64,000 nucleotides of DNA, taken from contig NC_067287.1 in the NCBI RefSeq assembly GCF_020740795.1, positions 10,059,501 through 10,123,500 on the forward strand, written 5' to 3'. Origin of the DNA: Apus apus (taxonomy: Eukaryota; Chordata; Aves; Apodiformes; Apodidae). The notes beneath the pieces were generated by a model. The model saw only the letters and a list, made by a program, of their open reading frames with translations. It ran no database searches and was not told the origin of the DNA. Below, piece after piece: positions 46,901-61,900 of this stretch (the stretch's first letter is position 1; every line of letters starts with the position of its first letter). The translations under genes and the position numbers were made by a program.

Positions 46901-49900
46901 CACTTGGCCAGGGCCTAAACGCACTGTCATAACAGCAGTGGTGGCAGCTAGGGAAGCTGGAACACCCTTCAGAAGCCCTCCCTGACATCTGCATGGGCTC
47001 CAAGCTCCTGGATGTCCTTCCTGCTGGAAGCAAATCCATACATACTCAGCTGCCCCTTGAAGGCAGAACTGACTTAGGCAACTCTGAGGCAAAACCTTTG
47101 GCCGCTGTCTGCCTTTCAAACAGCTGTTGGGTCTTCAGAGACCTGGCTGCTCAAAGTGTCCCACACAGTGCTGTCTGGGTCCCAGCAACATTAAAATCAT
47201 CAGAAGGGCAGTCTTAGGAGTTCTCTGTACTTGCTTTCCAGATGGGTATAATTTTGTGCCACTGCTGGCCATGATTTGTCTGTGTGGGGCTTCTGGGGAG
47301 AGCTGCACTGTGAGGGGTATGAAGAAAGGGCGGGGAGGCCTTCCTCATCAGTGTTTCTTCTTGGAGAAAATGTTAGCCCAGCACTTGTCAGGTGTGAACA
47401 TGGCTGTCGTGGCTGAAGCTCCTGAAAGACGTCATTCTGGGACTGCTGTTCCTCAGCATCTGCATTTGAGACTCGGGTGCTGCACATAAACAGGATACAG
47501 GCAGAATCTGGCCCAACTATTACAATCTTTTTCCTCCCCCAGGACAGGAGAGCAGCCTGCAAGCCTGCAACTTAAGAGGCATACTAGAAAAGGACAAAGC
47601 TAGAAAAGGATAAATAAACTAACAGTAATCCCTTGTGAATGTTTTATTCCTATTTTATTTTAGTAGTACTTGGTTATGTAGAAATCTGACTTGTGGTAAA
47701 CATCTTTGAAGCTGGGGAGGGACAGTTTTCTGGGAAGAACATGAACTGATTTGTAGTGCTTTGTAGACTTCAGTCATGTGCTTATAGTCCATCTCACAAT
47801 ATTTATAAACTAAGAAAGTATGATAAATGGACAGCCAATTCAGTGGTGTTCAGCCTTTGAAAAAAACACACCACTTTTTTTTTTGGAGGGGAGGGGAATG
47901 GAACAGCAAATGTGCTGGGCTGGAGTTCAGTTGTTGTATCATCAGTGTCTGCATAATTTTTTCCTGGATTGTGGTTTGCAAGATGTCCTCACTTAAAGTA
48001 GTCCAGTGAAAGTTAAAATTAATTCTTTTTCACATCTTTAAGGGTGTGAGGGATCTGTAGCAACACTGAACAACATTTTTTTTTTTTTGTCATTCTTTGA
48101 AAGAAGCACAGTGAATTTCTACAGAAATATGAATTTCAGGGGTGGTTGACTAATGGTTGCTGAGCTGTTGCTCGTCTTGGCTACGAGAAGATACATGTAC
48201 CCATAGGTACATGTACATGCTTGCCTGCAGCAGCAGGAATGCAAAGGTATTCCTGAAGCTGGGAAGGAACCTGGTGCAGCCAGTCATTACTGTCAATGTT
48301 GAGCTAAGTTGCCTGGTGTTTTGTGTCAAATTCACTTCTGAAATCTGTTTTCAGAAGTCAAAAACTCCAGTACAGAAAATTGTAGGGGCTTCTTGCATAC
48401 ACAAGTGACTTTGAAACTAGAGTAAAACCTGTTCTATTAGAAGCAATGCTGGAAGTTCTCACTCGTATTTTAGTTACTGTGATTAACTGTCAGCAGAGCC
48501 AGAGCCTGAACCTCTTGTTCTCCAAGTCTACCATCTTAAAAACTTTCTGTAGTGCTCCATAGGACTTTGGTGTTATTTCCATACTAATGAAATATTACTG
48601 GAGTTTTGTGTTTTTTTTACCATCTTAACTGCATTACAATACTAGCAACAAGTATTTTAGTTTTTTAACTCTTGCTTTGGAGTCACTAATCTTAAAATCA
48701 TTGAAGAAATGCTGTAGTTATAGTTCTGTGGCCTTGTTGTTCATAAATAATACTGAGAATGTTTTTCTGTACTCACAGGGAAGTACTAGTGCTTACCCAG
48801 AAGAAGGTTAGGAGATTAGTTATGATTCTCTAACAGGTTTTTCTACAGTTATAGGCTCTACCTTTTGTGAATTGTGATTTGCAGACTGGATTTAAATATT
48901 TTTTTAGTGTATAAAATTGTTAATTACTTAGGAATAAGCCTTAGTTCAAAGTCTGAAAATTCTGTGGCCCAAGCAGTGTGGGAATTTGTGCTGGGAGAGT
49001 ATGATCAGTGCCTGTCAAGTCTGTGCTTTTTTATTTGCTTATTAGTTTGCCTCTAGGCCCTTTATGCTTTCAAGGGAAATGTTTTGAATATCAACCAAGT
49101 TTTTCATACCTTCCAGGCAGGCTAATCCATCTCTTGTATGGGTGCTAGAAGTTTGCCCAGCCTTTGGCAGGGTGAAAACTAAGTATGGTCTTTTTGTGTT
49201 TGTGCAGTTCTATTGTAGTTGTGTAAACACAATTAAAAAGGAAAATAATTGAATCAATATTGTGCAAGAGGCAGCTCATCTAGCACGGAATTTCAATGTG
49301 TTTCATCACACATTTGCACTCACCTTCATGTGCTGCAGCATGGCCCTTCCAGATTGTCAGTGTCCCCAGTGCTGGAGGTGACTGGCTTGCTTGTCCTCAG
49401 TCACTTTCTCAGACTTCTCTGGGGGAGTGCTTTCCCAGTTTTTCAGTTAAACCATCAACTTGTGCAACTGCTGAGGCTACAGATACAGGTTATTGATGAG
49501 GAGGCACTTGGAGAAGCTCCTCTGGATCTATTCAAAGTGAAAATCCAAGTGGAGGGGAACGTGGATGAAGGCAAAATGTAGCTGAGTGCTCATCTGATGT
49601 GGAAGTACTTCACTGGAAAGGCTGCATTCCCTTCTGTGGTGACTTTTTTCTAAAGATTGGCAAAAAGTCTGTCACAGTCCAAATAAATTGAAATCTTACT
49701 TTGATCCAAGACTATTTAATTGACCCATGTTAGATCATTTGACTTCCAAGGCCATACATGTAGTCCTGCTGTATTCATTGCAGTGTGAAGTAATTTTCTG
49801 ATTTTTTAATTGTTTTTTCTTGGCTTCTGTTGAAAATACCTGTGATTTAGGCACATTAATTAATGGGAGAATACAGCAGCTCTGGTCTGAGAATGCAGGG

Positions 49901-52900
49901 CTCTGTACAACATCTAACTGAACAGCAAGGGTGAAGCTTGCATTCACTAAAACTGAAAAGCAATTATCTGTGACTAGGGACAGTTTTCAGACAATTAAAA
50001 ACCAAGCTAATTTTTATTACTGTTCAATCTCAATTTTCAGCTAAATTTAAGACAGTGAGCAAGTCCTGTACTTCCCTTGTATGCCAAAAATAACAAATGA
50101 GAGGCTTCTGCAAGGATGAGTTTCATTATGTCTCCTTTAGCAATTTATACATGTAAAATATATGGCAGCCTGAATACCCTCTGCTCTCCTTGGTTTTATT
50201 TTTATCTTTAGTACCACTTAATGAGCTATGAGAAATTAAGTTCCTAGATAGTCCTGTTGGCTGCTCTCCATTGCAGGATATTACAGCAGTACTGTTCCCT
50301 GCAGTAGTAGCTAGAACATCTTTTTTTAGGTTTTAAATGTAGCATTAAAAATCAGCAACTTGTTTTTTGTGGTTGTTGTGTTTTTTTTTTTTAATGTACA
50401 TTCTTGCATCTCTTATTTGAAATGTGTTAGTGAATGGCAGTGATACAGCATTGGTCCATATAGCAGTGATTTACTCTGAGATTGCCTTCATTAGTGGCAT
50501 CCTAAATAGCTTCCTTTACAGTTAATCTTGTTTTATCTTTATTGAAATGTCAGGTAGCTAACTAATTTGCTGATACTGCCACTATTTATAAATGAAACTT
50601 ACACAGCAGCTTCAGCTATTTGAAATTTACCCACTACTTGGGCTGACTGTTTGCAACCAAAGCCCACTAATGGAGGTGATCCCTGGGCTCTAGTAGTCCT
50701 ATTTTTCCTCCACTTTCCCCTTTTGCTGATATGGGGCTGCTTGGGCCTCTTATCTACTGAGACAGGCTGCTGCTCCAACGGGCTCTGAATACTTTTCATC
50801 TTGTGAGCTACAGAAATTTTATTTAAAAATCTAAAGAAGATAGCCTAATATAAACTTGTTTAAGAAAGCAAGTAGTCAGTATCTGATATTTGAGTCATTG
50901 TTTCAATTATTTATTGGAATAATAGGAACTTTTTTCTCATGCTGGACCTGAATTGTCTATCAAGAGTGTGTTCTTCAGTGTGGGATTATGCCCTTACGTA
51001 AGAGATGAGAGCATTGAGGTGGCATTTCTGGAATTACAGGAATGTACAGTATGAAGTAGGTCCTTAAACTACGGCTTTAAGATGATTGTTTTGTAGGCAT
51101 GAAACTTGTAAGCCTGATTTAGGACAATTGATTTTCAGAAGTGGCAATGTATTTTGCCTGTAGTGATATTAAGACTTTGTGCTGGATGCTTTCTTTGGGT
51201 TCTTGGTTTTGGTCAATGTTGCAAGTTGGGGCTTTGAAAGAGAAACTAGCTGATTTTCCTGCCAGGCCAGAGGAGGAGATGTTTCTGCTCTTGTTTTATG
51301 TTTTGGGATATCTCGATGTGACCTTCACCCACAGGTTGTGTTCTGTAGAACATCTGTTCAAGAGCATGATTGTTCATGTAGTTGGGAAGGGTTCTGGACA
51401 TGAAAGAAAACCAAAGCCACATTGGCACAGGAGTACCTAGGGACTGTTTTGAGTTGGTCACCATGATCAAGTTACTGTTAATAAGCTAGTGAATGTTAAT
51501 CTTGTTCAAAAAATACAAAGCTTGCTTACAAGAGGGAGCAAGAAACAGAAGCAACATGGATAGTAAGTCTTTAATTATCTGAAATTAGTACAAACATCTC
51601 CAGAAGTCCGTGCTCAATAAAACTCCCCTATTGGTGAAACTAAGTATGCCTTGAAATTATTTTGGAGTTTAGCAAGTCTGCCTAAACTGACTTATGAAAT
51701 TATTTTAGAAATGAGACTGGAAAATCTGTTAAGTGTTGGTAGTTTTATTAAAACTGTAGTGATTTTCTACAAATGGTAAAAATTCATTTTCTGAGTATAG
51801 ATAATGATCAAAAGTTGGGAAGATCTAATATTTGTTTGGTATTGTCTGATTGCTTTTCCTTCTATTTTCTTTTTAATAGTGATCACATGGAAAATATTTA
51901 TGGCTACTTAATGAAATATACCAATCTTGTCACTGGTTGGCAATATCGGTAAGTCTTCTACAGTGCTTTTTAGTGATGTTGGTCTTTGCAGCATCTGAAT
52001 GAACATATTCCAGATTTTATTATTACTACTTGGATTTCCTATTTTCTATTAAGCAAACTATGTTGTTCTCAATAGAGATGAAACTAACGTGTAGATGAAT
52101 AATATTTGTATTAAAGCAAGAATAAGGAAGTTTGTAGTAAGTGTGAAGCTTTTAACTCATTTGAAGGCTTTTTTATCCTTTTACATTAAAAATGTTGTAT
52201 TTGTTTTTTTCTGCTGAATCTTCAGCTTTATACCAAATGATGCCATCATTGTTGGGTTTCTTGTTTTAAATAATTAAGACTTCTTTATCAAAAATTCACA
52301 ATCAATCCAGCTTTTCCCTTTAGTTACCCAAGATGTCTGTCTCCCCTGGAATAACTTCCTTTTCTCTGACAGGTGAAACTCTCTGGTGAAGATGCTTGCT
52401 TGATGCTTTCTCTAGAGCAGCACAGTGCAGCCAAATGACTGTTGGAGGAACAAGGCCTTAGAATTCCACACTGGCCAAATTCCTGTGCTGCCACTGTCAT
52501 GCAGTGACTTGTGTCAATACACTTATTGTTGAACTCTGTTGAATAGTTGAAGCATCATGTCCACTTGAATTTTTTAAAAATCTGCAATTGCATCAGTCTC
52601 AGTTTTATATCTCAACTTTTTTGTATCTGGGGATGTTTTATCCTTAAATTATCTAGTTTAAGGACCTGTTAAGCCTTAGAGAGTCAGGATATTCTTTTCA
52701 TTCCCAACATCTTGCAATAACACTCTTCTGTGGGCACAAGTGTTCTGTTGTGTAGTTGCGGGTGTCTCAGAAAAAAATGGTAAGGACTCAATTTTTGTGC
52801 ATTTGGGGACTTTGTTCATACATTTGGGGTTGTACTTACTCAAAGTCTTTAAGTTCTAACCCCGTCTCCGCCACCTTGTAATGGAAGTCTTGACTTCTCC

Positions 52901-55900
52901 TTGTATCACCACCCCTACCCCTCAGCATCCCCCTCAAAAAAAAGCGCTGCTTTTATTTAGTGTGTTTGCTTTGTTATCATTGCAGATTTTTTGTTTTAAA
53001 TAATGATGCTGGCCTGCTGGAGTACTTTGTGAATGAGCAATCGAGACACCTAAAGCCCAGGGGTACCTTGCAGCTAGCTGGAGCTGTAATTTCACCCAGT
53101 GATGAAGACTCTCACACCTTTACAGTCAATGCTGCCAGTGGGGAGCAGTATAAACTAAGAGGTAGGCCTTAGATTTATGGACAGGGGATTCTTCCACTAG
53201 ATGACACTCCTGACTTTTACCTGTAGCTGCTCTACTGGGATTGGCAGTAGGTCCAAAGCAAGAAAACTTGTCTGGCAGACTGCTGCAATGAGAGTTACTT
53301 CATCCTGCTCTTCAGTTAGGAACTGTACTTCTTTGTGGATGGTTCCATACTCTTTGGCTTTAGTGACTTTCAGAAGACTATGAACTTCAGATGTGTAGAA
53401 TGGGGTTTAATCTTGATGTATAGTGTCCTTAAATTGTACTGATTCAAAGTTTTTTAAATCATTGTAGGTAACAGCATGGTGTTGATGCTTGGAAGGACTA
53501 CATAAATCCTGATGTTCAGTTCATTAGCCTTCTTGTGGTGCTTATAGTAGCCTGTTTTCTGATTTTGTAAACTTGGGAAATCTGGGCTGATGTCTTACAG
53601 TATTTTTTCCTTGAACACTTGCTGTCATTTTCTAATTCAGGCTACCATACTCTTATTCCAGGCAAATGTGTCATGCTGTTAGATTAAAATCTGGGGGAGG
53701 GTTATTGTTGTTTGTTGAAGTTATGTCTGTTACAAAATTAAGGACAAAGAAAGTACATGCCATTTATGTTGAACTTGATTCAGTGTTGTAGTTAATTGCA
53801 GATTAGCTAAACAAGTTTAGACTTTGAAAAAATGACTTTGCACTGCTAAAGCCTGGTGACTGAAAGAATGAAGCATTCTTTTTTGCCCATACTTTGAAAT
53901 GTCTTCATGTCCATAATCCTTTTGGTTTGCTCCTTCCAGCTACTGATGCTAAAGAGCGGCAGCACTGGGTTAGCAGGCTACAGATCTGCACACAGCATCA
54001 CACGGAAGCTATTGGAAAGGTATCGTATCACTGGTATTCTTGTGGGCAAAGATGTCTTAATCTTGTGGTAGAAGTAGTTGTAAATACAACTATCCTGTTG
54101 TCTAAACAGAGTACTACAAAGAAGTGTGTTGTTGGGCTTGCAACTTACATGCAGAAATGTTTTTCTGAATGATAGCTGACTTGTAATAGAAATATACTTC
54201 AGGAATGAGACAATTAAGTTCATTAATGGTCCCCCCTGGGCAGGTACTGGTGAGCTGGTGTGTGAACAGGAGGGAGAGCTGAGAGATCAGAGTATTAGCC
54301 CAGTATTTTATATTTGGTTTTACGTTTTTTAATGGATAAGGAAACAGGTCATCAGTGTTACTGAAGCTTTTCCATTTTGGGAGACTTACTTTTTTTTTTT
54401 AAACCTTTCTTAATTTTTATTAAAAAAACAATCAACATTCCACAAATACATTTAGGATGAATTCCCATGTTTGAGAAGCAAGTCCTCAACACTGTGAGGT
54501 CTGTTGCTTCTGTTTGCTAACCATTTGGTGAATCTAGTGTAATTTATAGAACTGCCTGATGACCATAACACCTGTTTTGAGATCAACATCTTGTAGCTGG
54601 CTTTGTTGTAAGAGATAAATTAGTAGTTCTAAATGAAATTCCATTCTCTTAAATATGAATTCAATCCATGCAGGATCTGTTAGGAGTCAGCTTTTAGTAC
54701 TGGTGCAGATCAAGGACTAATTTTCAAGTTAGAGAAATGATACATATTGTTCAATCTCATTTCACAGATTGTTCATAATTAGACTATAAAACAAGGCAGA
54801 TAATACAAAATATTTCTTTAGCAGTTGCTACTAAAACATTATTAGGGCTTTGTCATCTGTCCTTGGTCTATAAAAAAATCCAGAATTAAACTGTTCTGTG
54901 GTATCTTTCAAATCAGAATATTTGGTGGTTATTAGAAATGAATTGTAAATATTTTTCAATATGTTATTTATTCACTAGAACAACCCTCCTCTGAAATCTC
55001 GCAGCTTCTCTCTTGCGTCCCAAGGAAGTGCCAGCTCTCCTGGTGTGCAAAGAAGACCCAGTCAAAATGCAGTTTCCTTTTTCAATGTTGGACATCACAG
55101 ATTGCCAGCTGGAAAAAGAGTTCCTGTTATGCAGCCAGATCACCTTGTAGATGTTAGAGAGGTTTGTACGCCTTAAATTATCTTGCAGTATTTTGAAAGA
55201 GCTGTCCTATTATTGGTGGGATTGGGGAGAAACACACTCTTCTTATTTTGGATGTATGGTCAATAGCCTGTCCTAAGCTCTTACTGCATACCACTGTGAG
55301 GATAAGTAACTTGCCTTGGCTCATTGTACAAGTATGGGGTGTGTATTCCATGACTTTTGTACTCTGAAATAATATCCTGATGCTTAAGGTAGAATTTTGC
55401 CTGTTCTCATCCTAGCAAGTCCTAGCACTACAGTTGACAAGGCAATAATGTCCTTAAGGTGGTATAGCATCCCATGCTGTGATACTGTTGTGCCATACAC
55501 TGTTTTCTCCCTGTGTCAAACTATAGAAGACTTGACTAAGCTGTACTTGGATCTCCTGTGAGTAAAGAGAAATTGGTCACCGTTGAGGTTTAAGAATACT
55601 AATGCACACTGTCTGGTGTGCTGATTTATGTGCACAAATTATCTAGGGATGGATGTGATTTGAAAAGAGAAATAAAATTAACAATTCAGAAGTATGTTTT
55701 TTTTAATACACATTCAGGTGTATTGTATTTTGGAAAAAACAAATATTTTTTTCATTTAATTCCTTTTCATCTTGACTGTCAGAATGGACAGTCAAGTTGA
55801 TTTAACTTGTGAATATTTACAGGGTAGATCATACAAATCTAAGACAGAATTAGTTTCTGAATTACAAATCTGTCCTAATATTGATACTAATATTTCAGTG

Positions 55901-58900
55901 TTAGCAGTGTAGTGTAGTGTGATACATTTCTTGCAAAAAATAAGTTTATAGTGGAGGACTTTTTAATTTAGCAAATGAGAATCTAGGAAACAGGAACAGT
56001 AAAAAAATGAACTTAAACTGGGATGGAAGAGTGCTCTGTATTCTGAGTGTCATTAGCCTTAAAATTTGTGGTTGAGCCTTGTGGTTCATCAGTAGGAAGC
56101 TATAAATGGGTATTGAAAATACATGCCCTGGTATGGTATGCTGCCATAGTTGTTCTTCCTTGATTTAAATCAAGTGCTGTGGCATAATTATTCAGTCAGC
56201 TAGATGAGGTGACTGCCTCTTTAGATCTTAGAATCTGTGAGTCTCTGCTTACAGGAGACTGTTCTTGCAGATGCCTAGCAAAAGGGTAAGTGTTGCCATC
56301 CTGCTTATATCCTGTAGTAACAGTCAAGTCTTTTATAGTGCTTGTGCAAAGATATGTGAAGTCCTGGCAGGTACCCAGGATAACTTCAGCTGGCACCCTG
56401 TGGCTTCTGTTTTTTATGAACTAGTTCATCTGCTTTATCCTCTGAAAGAAGTTACTTGTCCAAACAAATTTTCAAACTGAAACTATACACGTAGTTTTCA
56501 GTTTGATTCACCGAGTTACATCTTGTGGTAAGCTTCTTGCTAGTGTGGTACAACAATTACAACATATGGTACAGTTAAATAATATTTGCACTTTTGTACC
56601 TATTGCATGAAAACAGCAACAGTACAGAACATGGCATGAACATTTACAGAACTCATGCTTATTCTCTTAGCAGTTTTTCTTTTATCTGTTGTACTTTGGT
56701 GTTTGAGGAGTGATACATTTATGTGAGATAATGTTTCAGAAATGGCTTTTTCACTTTTAAAATGGCAATAAGGCATTTGAAATTTGAGGGGGGAAAGAGG
56801 AGAGTGTGTGAGCTGGAGCACTTAGGATTCTCACTGGGTGGGAAATAAAGTGGAGTGTTTTTTCTTAGCACTGCAAAGAGCACAGAAAACTATTTGTATT
56901 TGCTTGATTGTTTAGTTAGGTGACACAGCATGATTATCAACTTAGATTTTTTTAGCCTGTTTAGATGAAGAATCCTCAGTAGTGGTAGCTTTTCAAAATG
57001 TCAGAGTTTGTTTGCCTACTTTTTTGAAGGTAAAAGGCTTGGTTTTTTTAGATATAGTTGAAATACGTAAAGGGCAGGTGCGTGTCTGTTACACTTGAGC
57101 ATATTACAGCTTGAATACTTGTAAATTCGGTTTGAGAAGCTGCAGGAAGAACAGCTTCTCTTTCAAAGGATCTGCTGCATGGTGATCTTTTTAATTTTCC
57201 TGTGAATTGCACTGTAGCTGGTTCTTCTGTCAGTCCCTTTCCCTTCTACTTCCCTTTGTTCTTTGCTGAATACATGTCACACTGCTGACTTGGATACCTT
57301 GCTAAACAGGAGATCTAAGAGGGTCTTTATGCTGACTTGTACAAAATGCAGGTGTATGTGTGTTTACGAAGTGAGAGTTATAGCCTGTGTACTTCTGATA
57401 GATTTAGAGGTTTTTTTTAACCACAGTGCTTTTTCCTCTTCTGTGACTATTCTTTTTCTTTTAACAAATCTGAGTATATGAGCATGAAAAACTTAGGGCA
57501 ATTCAAAGTACCTTCTTTGAAACAGGTGATGCGCCTATTTGAGCTTAAATGCTCAGTGAGTGTATCATGGCTTATCCTGATGTCTGGCTTCATCCTGGAA
57601 TGAGGTGCTTGGGTGGTACCACATATTAAAATGCTAAGAGTGAAGATCACCAGAAGGGTTATAGTGATATGCCATATAATTATCTGTGTCTTTTTTTTTT
57701 TTCTTTTAACCATCAGAGTTTTTCAAAGTATTGGAAAACACTTACAAAGATTTATGTCTTTCATGACTGAAAAAAAAAACCAAACAAACATGTTCTGATA
57801 GCAACTGGGATGTTTGCATAGGCAAGACAGTATAACTAGGTGTTTTACTAGCTTTCTGCCCTGTCACTCTTGAGACATGCTGACTGCACAGCTAACTCCA
57901 CTTCCGAAGAGCCAATGCTTTGCAAATTCACACCAGAGCATGCTGTGCAGCCAAACCTTAAAATGTTTCAGATACCACATACCATGAACTTGGAGGAATA
58001 CATATTGCCTAAGTATTTATTGCATAAAAACTTAAAAGCAGTGCTGGAAGAGATTGCAGGCAAAGGTACTTAAAAAAAAAAATAAATACTAGTAGGATGG
58101 GTGAGTTAAAAAAGCTAAGCAGTGTCATAGCAGTTAAATACATGAATGCATCTTAGATTCTTTAAAGAAGTTATTCTGTTCTGCTGAATCTGGTCTGTTC
58201 TTACATTTAATGTAACTGCCAGAACATGTAATGATCACAGAGTAGCACCATCCAGGTATGTTAATGGCTTTTGTCACACTTCCCCAGAAGAGGAACTAGC
58301 ATGTATAGAAGTTTTCCTTCATCCCCATGGTTCAAAATCACACAAGTGTTTCGCTTCTGTGAGCACAAGGAGGAGAGGGTGTGGGTTTTTGGGAGGCCAC
58401 AGAGTGTGCTGCTTTTTGGCTGGTGCTGCTATGCCTCTTGTGGGCAAATGTGCTGCTGCAGGTTCTGTGATAAAGGGTGCTCTCTGTCAGGAGGAGGGAG
58501 GAAAGAAGCTTGGGGGACAAGAAGGGGGACAGTGATACCACAAAAGCTGTGATTTGGACACATTGTAAAGGGGAAAATCCTGCTTCTTTTTCTTCCCTTT
58601 CTGCAAAGTAAACAGGTAGTGATCCTCAGTGTGGCAGCAGTGCAGGCAATAAATGAGAATCCTGTATGGTTTGAGCCAAACTGAGTGATACAGGTCTTTT
58701 CCTTTGCAGTGCTGGAACTTGTCATGTAGGGAGTAAAAAGCTCTTGATACCCTTGGATAGTACCTTGTAGATCCTCTTGCAGGCTGTGCAGAGCACAGAG
58801 CTGAATTACACCTCAGAGTGTGTAGGGTGGTTTTTTCCCCCCTTATTCATATCAACCAAGCATGAAAGTATTTGATATTTACTGCGGCAAGTATCATGTT

Positions 58901-61900
58901 CAAATTCCCCTTTGCTTTTTTTTGGTTTTGAAGTCACTTGGATACTTTTTTGCTTGTTAATAAGGTGCCATGTATTGCTGTGGGAATTTCATCATGCATT
59001 CAGTGACTCTTTAGCTGCATCAAGAAAAAAAACCAGTACACTTAGCTGTACGGTATCGTTTACCTTTTAGTTTTATTATCATCATAAGTTTGGATCTTCT
59101 CTGTGCACAGCTAAACGTGTTCCACCAGACACACTTCCATCACCTGATAAATGACTGTTTTGTTTGACAGATGATGTCTCAGGCTGAGGGCCAGCAGAGA
59201 GACTTGATCAGGAGCATAGAATGCCTTCCTGTCTCCGGTCACCTTACATCCTTGGATCAAGACCTATTAATGCTGAAAGCAACTTCCATGGCAACCATGA
59301 ACTGCTTAAACGACTGTTTCCATATTCTCCAGTTACAACACGCTTCTCAACAAAAGGGATCCTTACCAGCAGGTGGGTATAGATGCTCACAAAGAGTAGA
59401 AGCCTTTAACAAATACAAATCCTTTCCTTCTTGCAAAAATACAAGTTGCAGTAAATCCAGTTTCACGTGAGTAGGGAAAACTGCTGGCTGCCTGGTTTCT
59501 TCTGAGTTTTTCTGGAGTCCAACTTGGTAGTGTTGGGTAGAACTCATGCATATTGTGTTTCCTATTTATTTATTGTTTTCTCTATCAAGAAGTCTCTGGC
59601 AGCAGCTGTATAAATGTAATATTTAATTGTTGGAAGCCTCTCACAATGGAAGAAAGTAAATAAGGCACCACAAGAAAAGGGCTGCCTTTGGGAGGTAACA
59701 GGCTGCTCAGGAGCAGTAACTGTGGAAGGGGACTTTTATGGGATTGCAGATACAAGGATATGTGCTGTCCAGCACAGCTCTGTCAAATGTCCTGCTTTTA
59801 TTTCTGTGCACACTAAATACCTATTGTAATCATTTACATGTGTGTAGCATTCATTTCTAGTTAAGCATGGAAATACAAAGCTCTGCATTTGCACAGGTTA
59901 TTTTTAATACTCTTTGCATATCAGTATTATTGTTAACATCCTAGTCTAAAACATGGGCTAAATGTTGCATTCTGTTCTGAGGCCAGAAAAGACTAGTAAG
60001 CAAATGCAAATTGGTTAAAGGTTAAAAAAAAAACAGCACCAATCTTTTTTGTATAAATAACCAACCCCCCAACTAACAAAAAAACCCTGCAGATCCCAAA
60101 CCCCACTGCTGGGTGGGTGTGGAAGGACATGCAGTTACAGACAGCAGACAAATATATTGCTCTATCTGCACAATTGATTTCTTCCATGCAGGTAGGGAGT
60201 TACCAGAGTTTTTCCTCCTGATTTGTGTACAGTGTATGGAACTGAATGTGTACTTGCCTGTATCTAAATTCTTCTGCATCTTACTGTGATTTTTTTTTTT
60301 CCCCCATGTGTTTACTTTGTGGCTCTTTATGAGCAAAAAGCTTCTTAGGATTCTCAAATGCTTTTCATGTACAGCAGATATGGTAGATATGATAAGTATG
60401 TAACAAAGTGCACTCATAAATTTGTCTCTGACCTTATCTTTCCCATATTCCTATCATATTTGTGGTACTTGCTTTACCAGTGCATATTATTTTGGAGCTA
60501 TAATTAATTTAGCCTCTGATGAAAAAAGATGTTGTATAAAAGTATTAAAACTATATAAAAATAGATTGTGATTTGTAAGTAACAACAGGCATTAAAAGAG
60601 AATATGTGAATAGGACGAATTTTTCTAAATGTATTTCAGTTGAAAATTTCATTTTAAAAATGAAAAACTGGATGGCACCTCTCCAAGTTTAGTCTGAACT
60701 CTGAATTTACTCTCAGTGAGAGAACTCTGCCTAATCCCTGTGAATTTTTTAAACTATCAATGCATAACTGTGGGAGGTGCACAGCAGAGGTCCTTTTGTA
60801 TTGGCATTTTTGCATGTGTGCAACTAAGTTGGTGGGTTTTTTGACTCATTGCTGTATCTGAGGAAGTAAGAAGGGCCCAATGAGCACCAGTGTAACAAAT
60901 TATGGTAAGATATGGGGAGGTTTTTTGAGTGTTTTTATTGTTTTTAAAATTTTTAAGCTACACAGGGAAAAGCCCAATTCCTCAGCCTGTTAATGGCCAA
61001 ATCTAAAAACATTGCTAGAAGATACCCAAATATTGAAGATTTGTGGTGACATCCTAGAAGGATGGAAAGGGGAGGAACAGAAGACTGGATATGTTACCAG
61101 TGCCAGAGTTAAAAACAGACCATTAAAAGAATGTATGCACCTTTCTGCAGCCTTCTGCTTTCCTGCTGAAGTGGCCTTTCTAAATACAGTAATGTTTATT
61201 TCAAGGATTGCTCAGAGATTTAATTTTTTTAAGTCTGTTTAGCTTAGTTTTCCCACACACACTCAGGAGGGATACTCAGCCTTCTGGTTCAACGGGGGCA
61301 GTCTTTTTGGTAGGCTTCAGAAATTCATACAGAAAACGTAAGTGTTGTGCCTTAATTCAAATGCTGCAGGAGACATGTCTATATTTAAGTGAAGGAAAAC
61401 CAAATTATGTAGGAAAAACATCTTGACTACAGACTGTTCTATCTAATAAAATATATACAATCACTATTTAATCTTCCTAGGATCATAAAGGCAAATCAGT
61501 ATATTTCAGCTAGATATGAGTGAGAGGCAGCAAGAAGTGATGATGAAGAGGAGGCTTGTGTAACAGAACATAAATTTAAGCATGAAGTGGAAAAAAGTAT
61601 TTTTGGGGTCTGTTAAAGAGGTACTTGACTGCTAAGAATGTGTTAGGCAAGTGCTTGTCAGGCTTAAAAAACAAGGATTAGAAATTATGTAAGGGTGCCA
61701 GTTTGCTATAAATTTTTCAAAGGAAAAAAACCTAATAGAAGAAGGAAAATATTGCCCCAGCTGCATCAAGGTGTACCATAAATCATAGACTTAGAGATGA
61801 ATGGGAAAGTTGCAGCTATTAGCTTTTCCTAAACTGAAGGAAAAAGTGGTGAGAGGTACTGGATTTTAAAAAAATTTAAAAAGTACTTAATTATCCTAAA

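Larger units (their letters stand above)
37951..51879 (+). other. OSBPL11: OSBPL11 intron 1 (13.9 kb)
   Basis: Long first intron whose 5' end lies in the CpG island. I found no exons, RNA genes or clear transposons in it. Small structures: a 9-bp tandem repeat near 46513-46541 and a hairpin at 48192-48215. Open frames of 113-175 codons (41,834-42,343; 44,984-45,442; 45,845-46,372) are about what chance gives and match no family I recognise. Confidence 0.7.

Noticed and set aside
48192-48215. microRNA precursor
   Set aside because: The stem is only 10 bp, well short of the 30 or so pairs needed for a pre-miRNA.
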